A DNA stretch of 43,460 nt from Bacteroidales bacterium (GTDB taxonomy: Bacteria > Bacteroidota > Bacteroidia > Bacteroidales > Tenuifilaceae). The stretch's first letter is position 1. Each line of letters starts with the position of its first letter. Location: positions 1 through 43,460 of the forward strand of contig JAQUJY010000016.1 in NCBI GenBank assembly GCA_028680705.1, given 5' to 3'. Position numbers and translations under genes: made by a program. The notes below the pieces were generated by a model. That model was given only the letters and a program-made list of their open reading frames with translations. It was not told the DNA's origin and did no database searches. Below, piece by piece: positions 8,148 to 15,095 of this stretch.

Positions 8148-9038
8148 CTATTCTTCGATGGCAAGATTATTAATTGACTTAACTAGATTTGAAATATCGG
8201 TGGAAGAAAGGTAGATATTATCCTTAAAGCGCCTGTATTTTTCGGTGGTATTGGCTTCCTCCTCAACAAATAGCCTAAACTGATATAGACCTTCGCCAAG
8301 ACCTTTGTTTATAGCAATCCTGTCAATTTTATGCTCCAGGTTACGCTTAAACTTGTTGCTAGTGATATAGGCAATACCATTTCCAATAATTTGAATAAAA
8401 CTTTTGCGATTATAATCGACAATATGAGCCAACTCGTGACCAATAATGCCAACCCTTGCCTCAAATGGAATATCCCTAAGCAAAGGTGCTTTTAATTTAT
8501 TCTGCCTACTATTTATTAGAATAATGTACCTCCTGTTCTCGGTTTCCTTGCCACCATCAATTTCGCGGGTAATTACCGATTGGCCATTTTCAAAATTTAA
8601 ACCAGAAACTGCCGAAACAGAAGGGCATCCGATGAACTCAGCAATCATACTGCCAACGGTAGAACCGTTAAAATCGCTCGATTCTATTCCACAAAGCACT
8701 ATGTCGTACTGTTCGGTTTTAACAACCTCGGCCAGTTGGGCAGCAACCTGATATGCATCTGTAGCTTCGAGGTTCACTCGAATTGCATCATCGGCACCAA
8801 TAGCCAATGCTTTACGAATGGTTGGTTCTGCAGTAGCAGGTCCAACATGCGCAACAGAAACGCTTTTAACACCAGCTGAGGCATTATCCTTTAGCTCAAG
8901 AGCACGGGTAAGTGCTAACTCATCCCAAGGGTTTATAACCCACTGTACACCAGCTGGGTCGAACTTGGTGTTATTTTCAGCAAACTTAACCTTAGTAGTA
9001 GTGTCTGGTACATTGCTGATACAAACTAAAATTTTCAT
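8148..9038 (-). CDS. Chimera: N-terminal two-thirds of EtfB fused in frame to a HExxH peptidase-like domain
   Basis: 296 residues. Positions 1-166 match EtfB with only three changes (V3I, L26F, S53A). At base 8540 the sequence switches without a frameshift to an unrelated 130-residue tail. This contains VGIIGHELAHIVDY (HExxH near 200-204) and a later LEHKID segment that could supply a third ligand, as in zinc metallopeptidases of the gluzincin kind. The tail lacks the upstream part such a protein would normally have, so it is probably the 3' remnant of an older gene captured by the etfB duplication. It keeps an EtfB-like promoter and leader and an uninterrupted frame, so it may be expressed, but lacking the last third of EtfB it is unlikely to work as an ETF. 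It could equally be called a pseudogene fusion. Confidence 0.8.
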   Translation of the reverse strand: MKILVCISNVPDTTTKVKFAENNTKFDPAGVQWVINPWDELALTRALELKDNASAGVKSVSVAHVGPATAEPTIRKALAIGADDAIRVNLEATDAYQVAAQLAEVVKTEQYDIVLCGIESSDFNGSTVGSMIAEFIGCPSVSAVSGLNFENGQSVITREIDGGKETENRRYIILINSRQNKLKAPLLRDIPFEARVGIIGHELAHIVDYNRKSFIQIIGNGIAYITSNKFKRNLEHKIDRIAINKGLGEGLYQFRLFVEEEANTTEKYRRFKDNIYLSSTDISNLVKSINNLAIEE

Positions 9039-9356
9039 TGATTATTTTTTTAGTTGATAATTAAATCAGATTGAGAAATAACAAAAAAACAACAACGGAA
9101 TAAGCACTCGCATTGTCTTAAAAGCTTACTTATCCCGTAATTCTCATCATTTTTCTTGAAAAATGAATCTACAAATATACTAAAAATGGGTAAAAGCAAT
9201 AATTCCTTACGTTTTTATCTTTGTCATTTATCTTTAGTATATCATTATCAATCTAGTAATCACTTGTATAAACAATTAATCATCTGTTTAATAACTTGAA
9301 TTGTTAGCCTGTTCAACAGTCAGTAACTTGTCAAAATAAGCGTGAGTTAGGATGCC
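8540..9356. repeat. Direct repeat, right copy (etfB 5' part plus leader)
   Basis: Second copy of 5736-6685. Bases 8540-8881 are identical to 5736-6077, and 8882-9038 differ at about 12 sites. The leader is clearly homologous but diverged and shorter. Homology ends at GTTAGGATGCC (9346-9356). Confidence 0.85.
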
Positions 9357-9568
9357 CCGTTCGGCTCAGGCTGCGCCTGAGTCGGTCTATTACCTGTAGG
9401 CTCTGCCTGAATAGTATAACCATACAGTGGAATAACATCATCCTCTACGCATAATAGGCAAACCAAAAAAATACAGCATTAGCCTTATCAATTGAAGAAA
9501 TAAAATAATACCTTATATTAGCATTTTAAATTGCCAAGCAGTTTTTGGATAAACCCTATAGTTTCATT
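9039..9568. promoter_or_regulatory. Duplicated etfB leader and divergent intergenic region
   Basis: No gene is visible. The part up to 9356 is the duplicated leader: a TATATTTG motif at 9179-9172 on the minus strand and the hairpin 9138-9129 / 9104-9095 followed by a T-rich run. A small perfect hairpin, CTCAGGC (9365-9371) with GCCTGAG (9375-9381), lies beyond the repeat. The remainder leads to the plus-strand DUF2520 gene; no convincing promoter for it was found. Confidence 0.5.
9088..9138 (-). terminator. Second copy of the etfB leader hairpin
   Basis: On the minus strand ACGGGATAAG (9138-9129) pairs with CTTATTCCGT (9104-9095), with one G-U wobble, and is followed by TGTTGTTTTTTT. Compared with 6465-6421 the loop has drifted in sequence but the stem is retained, including one two-sided compensatory change. 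It lies about 57 nt before the start of the chimeric gene. Confidence 0.55.
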
Positions 9569-10354
9569 ATGGTAAAATATCGAATTGTTCAGATTGGTGC
9601 TGGTAATGTGGCAACCCATATATCAAAGGCTTTTCAGGAGGTTGGGCATAGTGTTGTACAGGTGGTTGGACGAGCTGAGGCAAACGCTAGGGCTTTGGCT
9701 AAAGAGGTAGGTGCAGCCTACACAATAACAATGAGCAATATAGATAAAACTGCTGACCTTTATATCATTTCAGTTCCCGATTCAGCCATTCCCAATGTAC
9801 TATCAGCCTTACCTCAGCTTAGCGGCATTGTTGTTCACACCAGCGGAAGCACACCTGCTAGTGCCTTACAAAAGGTCTCAGAGAGTTATGGCGTTTTTTA
9901 TCCATTTCAAACATTCTCTAAAGCCCGTAGTATTAGCCTAAAGGGAGTTCCCTTTTGCATCGAGGCTAGTGGCGCAGATGTGGTTTCTGCGCTTAGCCAA
10001 ATAGCTGCATCAATTGGCGGTAAACCAGTCGAAATGGACTCAGAACAACGGCGATGGCTTCACCTTACGGGTGTTTTTGCCTGTAATTTTGTAAATCACA
10101 TGTTTAGCATATCACAGGTCATTGCCCAAGAAAAGGGCTTAACCTTCGATATGCTTAAACCACTTATTCGCGAAACAGTAAGCAAAGCGCTAGAGGGCGG
10201 GCCAGAAAATAGCCAAACTGGTCCAGCAATTAGGGGCGATTCTGAAACCATTGAAAAGCATGTGGCCATGCTTAAAGATTTTGATACCGAGTGGAGGGAT
10301 ATATATAGGTTGCTTAGTTCGAGCATATGGAATACTGCACAAAATAATGATTGA
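9569..10354 (+). CDS. Rossmann-fold / DUF2520 domain protein
   Basis: 261 residues from the ATG at 9569; a TTG at 9545 would add eight residues before the natural start MVKYRIVQ. The N-terminal Rossmann domain has the dinucleotide motif IGAGNVATHIS. The middle has the VHTSGSTP and YGVFYPFQTFS segments typical of DUF2520 proteins, related to NADP-dependent pyrroline-5-carboxylate and 6-phosphogluconate dehydrogenase folds. The substrate is unknown. It is 18 bp before a KdsC-like gene and then a UbiA-type prenyltransferase, forming a plus-strand operon. Confidence 0.88.
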   Translation: MVKYRIVQIGAGNVATHISKAFQEVGHSVVQVVGRAEANARALAKEVGAAYTITMSNIDKTADLYIISVPDSAIPNVLSALPQLSGIVVHTSGSTPASALQKVSESYGVFYPFQTFSKARSISLKGVPFCIEASGADVVSALSQIAASIGGKPVEMDSEQRRWLHLTGVFACNFVNHMFSISQVIAQEKGLTFDMLKPLIRETVSKALEGGPENSQTGPAIRGDSETIEKHVAMLKDFDTEWRDIYRLLSSSIWNTAQNND

Positions 10355-10372
10355 TTAACCATTACAATAACG

Positions 10373-10894
10373 ATGAAGAATTTTAAAGAAAAATTGCATA
10401 GCGTTAAAGCATTTGCCTTTGATGTTGATGGCGTTTTTACCGACGGAACGGTAATTGTTCACCCCTCGGGTGAGCTGGTAAGAGCATCGAATACGCGAGA
10501 TGGATATGCAGTTCACGAAGCAGTAAAACAGGGATTTCCTGTGGCAATTATTACCGGAGGGAAAAGCGAAGTCGTTCGTGAACGATTTAGGGGGCTGGGA
10601 GTAACCGACATCTATTTAGATGCAATGGATAAGGTAGATGCACTCGAAGATTTTAGATTTAAATACGGCCTCGAACTAGGCGAGATTGTTTATATGGGCG
10701 ATGATATTCCCGATTACGAAGTGATGAAACGTGTTGGTTTTCCAACCTGTCCATCCGATGCAGCTACTGAGATTATTGCTATATCCACTTACATATCGAG
10801 CTACGCAGGGGGAAAAGGTTGTGTTAGGGATATCATTGAGCAAGTTCTCAAGCTAAAGGGCTTATGGCTTAATGGCGCAAACTACAAACAGTAA
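10373..10894 (+). CDS. kdsC: KdsC-like HAD phosphatase (3-deoxy-D-manno-octulosonate 8-phosphate phosphatase)
   Basis: 173 residues, the usual KdsC size, with no cap domain. HAD motifs are FAFDVDGVFTDG near residue 15 (nucleophile and acid Asp pair), IITGGKS near 60 (motif II region), and YMGDDIPDYEVM near 105 (motif IV Asp residues). KdsC removes phosphate from Kdo-8-phosphate on the way to lipopolysaccharide inner core. The HAD-IIIA/KdsC family is clear; exact substrate is inferred because related enzymes act on other sugar-acid phosphates. Second gene of a three-gene operon; its end overlaps the next start. Confidence 0.88.
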   Translation: MKNFKEKLHSVKAFAFDVDGVFTDGTVIVHPSGELVRASNTRDGYAVHEAVKQGFPVAIITGGKSEVVRERFRGLGVTDIYLDAMDKVDALEDFRFKYGLELGEIVYMGDDIPDYEVMKRVGFPTCPSDAATEIIAISTYISSYAGGKGCVRDIIEQVLKLKGLWLNGANYKQ

Positions 10895-11873
10895 GAGTAT
10901 GACTAAGAGTATTTTGCGGATTATTCGTTATCGTAACCTTATCATCGTTGCAGCAACAATGTATCTAATGCGTTTTTTTATCCTGCAACCCCTTCTTCAG
11001 CAAAAGGGAATGGATTTGAAGCTTTCAGAGGTTAACTTTTTATTGCTGACCTTGGCAACGGTTTTTATTACGGCAGCAGGATATGTTATTAATGATTATT
11101 TTGATACTCGCACCGATTTAGTAAACCGTCCGGCAACGGTAATTGTGGGTCGAACAATATCGCGGAGGGTTGCCATTTCGCTGCATTGGTTACTCAATGT
11201 TATTGGTGTTGCATTTGGCGTTATAGTCTCATTTGCAGTAGGAAAACCAATTCTGTCTTTGGTCTTTGTTTTAATACCAGGCCTACTTTGGTTCTATTCT
11301 ACAACCTATAAACGGCAGTTCCTTTTGGGGAATATTATTGTGGCAATACTAACTGCAATGGTTCCGCTAATGCCTTTACTGTTCGAGTTACCAATGCTTT
11401 ACGATACCTATTGGCAAACGCTTATCTTTAGCCCCTTTGTGTTTAATAATGTGATTTATTGGGTAGGGGGATATGCTGTTTTTGCCTTTTGGCTTACGCT
11501 ATTCAGAGAGATTGTTAAAGATATTGAGGACTTTGAGGGTGATAGCGAATATGGCAGAAACACTTTGCCAATAGCACTTGGACTAAACACATCCCGTATA
11601 GTTGCTGCAGCAATACTATTTGTTACCATATTGCTTTTGGCATACTCCTTTGGTGCTTACCTAAATTTTTTGCCAAGCGGTCAGTTCGATTATTTTACTT
11701 TTATATACCTAATTATTGCATTGATAATTCCGTTGTTTTACATGGTTGTTCGCCTGTTAACGGCCGATTGTAAAGCGCACTACCATAGAGTGAGTATACT
11801 CTCAAAGTGGGTTATGCTATTCGGTATTCTTTATGCCATACCTTTTGCATTATTGCTAAAGTATTGGCAATAA
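10872..11873 (+). CDS. UbiA-family prenyltransferase, probably geranylgeranylglycerol-phosphate geranylgeranyltransferase-like
   Basis: 333 residues with about eight or nine hydrophobic helices. It has the two Asp-rich motifs of UbiA enzymes: NDYFDTRTDLVNRP near residue 75 and REIVKDIEDFEGD near 215. UbiA enzymes transfer prenyl chains within the membrane. Bacteroidota members beside KdsC/DUF2520 genes are usually annotated as geranylgeranylglycerol-phosphate geranylgeranyltransferases; substrate is not proven. The ATG at 10872 overlaps kdsC by 23 bp. A second ATG at 10899, just past the kdsC stop, is a possible alternative that keeps the first helix. Confidence 0.85.
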   Translation: MAQTTNSKSMTKSILRIIRYRNLIIVAATMYLMRFFILQPLLQQKGMDLKLSEVNFLLLTLATVFITAAGYVINDYFDTRTDLVNRPATVIVGRTISRRVAISLHWLLNVIGVAFGVIVSFAVGKPILSLVFVLIPGLLWFYSTTYKRQFLLGNIIVAILTAMVPLMPLLFELPMLYDTYWQTLIFSPFVFNNVIYWVGGYAVFAFWLTLFREIVKDIEDFEGDSEYGRNTLPIALGLNTSRIVAAAILFVTILLLAYSFGAYLNFLPSGQFDYFTFIYLIIALIIPLFYMVVRLLTADCKAHYHRVSILSKWVMLFGILYAIPFALLLKYWQ

Positions 11874-11942
11874 TACTAAAGCGATAGAAAATGAGCAGAA
11901 AAGCCGAACTTTTGGTTGTTAGAGCGAGAGAACAGGTTGATT

Positions 11943-11956
11943 GTTTTCCGGAAAAC
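11943..11956. repeat. Perfect 14-bp palindrome between the UbiA-type and TPR genes
   Basis: GTTTTCCGGAAAAC is fully self-complementary. It lies about 70 bp after the prenyltransferase stop and about 140 bp before the first TPR gene. It could be an operator or a minor hairpin, but no second copy was noticed in the window. Confidence 0.3.
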
Positions 11957-12020
11957 TGTTGTTAGTATAAGTTTTCAAGCCATTTATCAATTTATGTCTC
12001 TATGTATTGCATTTTATTAG

Positions 12021-12050
12021 TTTGTCAATCCGAAAAATATACTAATTTTG
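12021..12050 (+). promoter_or_regulatory. Promoter of the TPR gene pair
   Basis: TTTG (12021-12024) followed after 18 nt by TAATTTTG (12043-12050) fits the Bacteroidota promoter consensus, with a spacer one short of the usual 19-21. It lies about 45 nt before the start at 12095. Confidence 0.55.
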
Positions 12051-12094
12051 AATTCCAATAAGGATTTGATATCAACTTGAACTGATAGAAAAGC

Positions 12095-12844
12095 ATGAAG
12101 AAGTTTTTTTTACCGCTATTCCTTTATATAATGCTTGGGTCAACAAGCCTTTTTGCACAGGATCAAACCAGTAAGGATTACCTCCTAAGGGCAAATTTAA
12201 AGCATGAGAACAAAGATTTTGATGGTGCTATTGCCGAACTCAATAAGGCCATTGAACTCAATCCTCAAGACAAATATGCCTATGTTTTCCGTGGGGATGC
12301 TAGAGTAGAAATGGGCGATTTTCAAACAGCACTCACCGATTATACAAAGGCTATCGAGATTGATAGTCGCTATGCAATTGCCTACTACTATAGAGCTAAC
12401 CTAAGGGCAAAAATGCAAAAGCACAATGATGCAGAACTGGATTACAATATGGTGCTTAAAATTGTTCCATTGTTCTCAATGGCATATAACCAGAGGGCAA
12501 AAACAAGGATTAAACTCGATGATTACAAAGGAGCTATATCCGATTTTACTAAAGCCATTGAGATTGACCCTAAATTTGTGGAAGCATACGTTAATCGTGG
12601 CGAAGCCCGAACTGATGTGCATGATTTTCAGGGGGCAATCCTCGATTTTAACCAGGCAATAATTATCGATCCCGATTTAGCTGATGCGTACTACTCGAGA
12701 GGATATACGAAAATACTTCTTGGGCAGAAGCAAAGCGGATGTAAGGATTTGGAAACGGCTCAAGAATTGGGTAAGGTTGAAACTCATTTCCTGATTAAAG
12801 AGTTTTGTAAAGAGAATGCACCCCCCAACAAGCGCAGATGGTAG
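12095..12844 (+). CDS. Exported tetratricopeptide-repeat protein 1
   Basis: 249 residues. An N-terminal signal peptide (MKKFFLPLFLYIML..., likely cleaved after SLFA) is followed by about six TPR units of 34 residues, with repeated signatures such as DFDGAIAELNKAIELNPQ, DFQTALTDYTKAIEIDSR and DYKGAISDFTKAIEIDPK. TPR arrays mediate protein-protein contacts; the partner is unknown. It is probably periplasmic. The gene overlaps the next TPR gene by 7 bp, so the two are likely translationally coupled. Confidence 0.9.
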   Translation: MKKFFLPLFLYIMLGSTSLFAQDQTSKDYLLRANLKHENKDFDGAIAELNKAIELNPQDKYAYVFRGDARVEMGDFQTALTDYTKAIEIDSRYAIAYYYRANLRAKMQKHNDAELDYNMVLKIVPLFSMAYNQRAKTRIKLDDYKGAISDFTKAIEIDPKFVEAYVNRGEARTDVHDFQGAILDFNQAIIIDPDLADAYYSRGYTKILLGQKQSGCKDLETAQELGKVETHFLIKEFCKENAPPNKRRW

Positions 12845-13557
12845 CAAGATTTTTTATAGCAGCTCTTTTAATCTTTTCGTTTCAAGGTATTACTGCACAA
12901 TCGGTTCAGCAATACTTTTCATATGGTCTCGAAAAGCACAATTCTAAAGATTATGCAGGGGCAGTTGCCGATTTTAGCATTGCGATTAGCCAAAACTCCG
13001 GGAACTCAACATTGTACTATTGCAGGGGCTTATCACTGCTTGAATTAAAAAAGTATGATGAGGCTATTGCCGATTTTTCTCATGCAATTAATTTAAACCC
13101 TTTCAACCATCAAACTTTTTTCTATCGCGCAAAGGCTAAAGAGCAGAAGGGTAGCCTGATGGGCGCTATTATCGACTATACAGAGGTGCTGAAAATTGAC
13201 CCTCAGCATTCCGAGAGCTATCTCCTAAGGGGTAAGGTAAAGTATTCTCAGGGCGACTATATTAATGCAATATCTGATTTTGATATCTTGCTTAAGATAG
13301 ATAGTTTAAGCGTTAAAGGGTTATTTAATCGATCCTTAGCCAAATATGCCATGCTCGATTTTGGTGGAACCATACTCGATCTTGATAAATTGACTGAAAT
13401 TGACCCAACTCACGTTGAGGCCTACTATTACCGAGGTTTGGCCTTTATCCGTTCTGGAAAGTTAAATAATGGTTGTGCCGACTTGTATAAAGCCCAACAA
13501 ATGGGTGATACTAGAGCAAACCAATGGCTGAAGGATAAATGTAATGTAGTTGATTAA
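12838..13557 (+). CDS. Exported tetratricopeptide-repeat protein 2
   Basis: 239 residues, signal peptide at 1-20 (ending GITAQ), then five to six TPR units such as DYAGAVADFSIAISQN, KYDEAIADFSHAINLNP and DYINAISDFDILLKIDS. Its start ATG lies inside the last codons of the preceding TPR gene. It ends with the same kind of NNGCADLYKAQQMGD segment as the first protein (QSGCKDLETAQELG), so the pair probably arose by duplication. Function beyond scaffolding is unknown. Confidence 0.9.
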   Translation: MVARFFIAALLIFSFQGITAQSVQQYFSYGLEKHNSKDYAGAVADFSIAISQNSGNSTLYYCRGLSLLELKKYDEAIADFSHAINLNPFNHQTFFYRAKAKEQKGSLMGAIIDYTEVLKIDPQHSESYLLRGKVKYSQGDYINAISDFDILLKIDSLSVKGLFNRSLAKYAMLDFGGTILDLDKLTEIDPTHVEAYYYRGLAFIRSGKLNNGCADLYKAQQMGDTRANQWLKDKCNVVD

Positions 13558-13596
13558 AAGCGTTGTACGGTACGATTGATGTTTCTATGGATGTTT

Positions 13597-13618
13597 TTAA
13601 CCCTAAAAATAGGGTTAA
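13597..13618 (+). terminator. Hairpin after the TPR gene pair
   Basis: TTAACCCTA (13597-13605) and TAGGGTTAA (13610-13618) form a perfect 9-bp stem with a four-base loop, 40 bp after the TPR2 stop. The downstream T run is short (TTAAAC), so it may be a weak terminator. Confidence 0.45.
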
Positions 13619-13720
13619 TTAAACTTCCAAAGAAATTCAGGAGTTCTCCCTTTTCCTTTAACTTTACGATTGTTTTACTCAAAGTTATATAGCACATCAA
13701 AAGTGCTCAAATTATTAGAT

Positions 13721-14992
13721 ATGAAATTTGGAAAATATAAATTCTCGCCTGCTTTAATGCAGAATATTGCTAGTATGGGGTTTAGACGACCTACCGATAT
13801 TCAGTATAAAGCAATTTTGCCAATACTAAATGGTGAGGATGTTATGGCAGTAGCCCAAACGGGCACAGGAAAAACAGCAGCCTTTGCCATTCCCATAGTA
13901 GAAATCTTTTCAACAAAACGAGCCAAAGTAGAGGCGTTTGCTCCCCGTTGTTTGGTTATGGTTCCAACGCACGAGTTAGCCATTCAGGTTTCAGCTGTTT
14001 TTAGAACATTGATGCAGGGCACAGGCCTTAGTAGTTTAGCCCTGTATGGTGGCGTTGACCAAGAATTGCAGGTGAACACGCTAAAAAATGGTGTTGAGGT
14101 ATTGGTGGCCACACCTGGGCGAATGTTTGACTTGGCTAGTCAGGATTACCTGAAATTTCACAATGTTGAGATTTTGGTTCTCGATGAGGCAGACCATATG
14201 CTAGAACTTGGTTTTATAACCGATATGGATCAGCTGTTTAGGCGGATACCAAGTAGAAGACAAACGCTATTCTTCTCGGCGACAATAGATCCGAAGATAA
14301 AGAACTTGGCCTATAATCTTGTTCGTCACGGGGTGCGCATTCACATCTCACCTCACGATCCAATATCAAAAAACATAGATCATAGTGTTGCCTATATTGA
14401 GATGGATGATAAGCGCTTTTTTTTAGAGCATATTATTAAGGGGTATCCTGAGAGTAAAATTCTGGTGTTTGTTCGGACAAAGGTAAGAGCTGAGCGGGTT
14501 CTAAAAGCCCTAGAACGGGTTGGACTATCAGGCCAGACCATACATAGCGATAAAGAGCAGAAGGAGCGGAGCATGGTTATGAGTCAGTTTAAGAGTGGTG
14601 CTAACAAGATACTGATTGCAACTGATATAAGTGCACGCGGCATTGATGTACCCAACGTAGATATTGTTGTTAACTACGATTTGCCTGAAGTTACTGAGAA
14701 CTATGTACACAGGGTTGGAAGGACGGGTAGGGGGGATAATAGAGGAATGGCCATATCATTCTGTAGCGATGAAGAACGTGAAGTGCTAAAGCAGATTGAA
14801 GAATATTTGATTAAGCCAATTGCAGTAGCGCAAATCTCTAAGGATGAGTATGAGGCAACAATCGATTTTTCAGAATCGGCTGAGCATGATTGGCAATCCC
14901 TAATTGATGAGCAAAATGCCTTTGAGGCAAAGCAGAAACTTAAGACGAAACCAAGATCAAAAACAAAGTCAAAGCGGAAGAAAAAAAAATAG
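13721..14992 (+). CDS. DEAD-box ATP-dependent RNA helicase
   Basis: 423 residues from the ATG at 13721; the TTG at 13670 would add 17 residues that do not fit the family start. Motifs in order: a Q-motif region (RPTDIQYKAI), motif I AQTGTGKT near 45, PTHELA, TPGR, motif II LDEADHM near 150, motif III FSAT near 184, motif V ATDISARGIDVP near 305, and motif VI HRVGRTGRG near 330. A Lys/Arg-rich tail (ending KPRSKTKSKRKKKK) follows, as in RhlE/CsdA-like bacterial helicases that act on ribosome assembly or RNA decay. It is monocistronic and ends convergent with the YhaN-like gene, 100 bp away. Confidence 0.95.
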   Translation: MKFGKYKFSPALMQNIASMGFRRPTDIQYKAILPILNGEDVMAVAQTGTGKTAAFAIPIVEIFSTKRAKVEAFAPRCLVMVPTHELAIQVSAVFRTLMQGTGLSSLALYGGVDQELQVNTLKNGVEVLVATPGRMFDLASQDYLKFHNVEILVLDEADHMLELGFITDMDQLFRRIPSRRQTLFFSATIDPKIKNLAYNLVRHGVRIHISPHDPISKNIDHSVAYIEMDDKRFFLEHIIKGYPESKILVFVRTKVRAERVLKALERVGLSGQTIHSDKEQKERSMVMSQFKSGANKILIATDISARGIDVPNVDIVVNYDLPEVTENYVHRVGRTGRGDNRGMAISFCSDEEREVLKQIEEYLIKPIAVAQISKDEYEATIDFSESAEHDWQSLIDEQNAFEAKQKLKTKPRSKTKSKRKKKK

Positions 14993-15095
14993 TATTAGTT
15001 TACCCTGTGATTTGATTTTAGTACTTGAGGGTTTAGCATTGCCTTTATTTGGTTTTTATGCCCATGGGTAGCCTTCTAATAATGATATAATCGTG

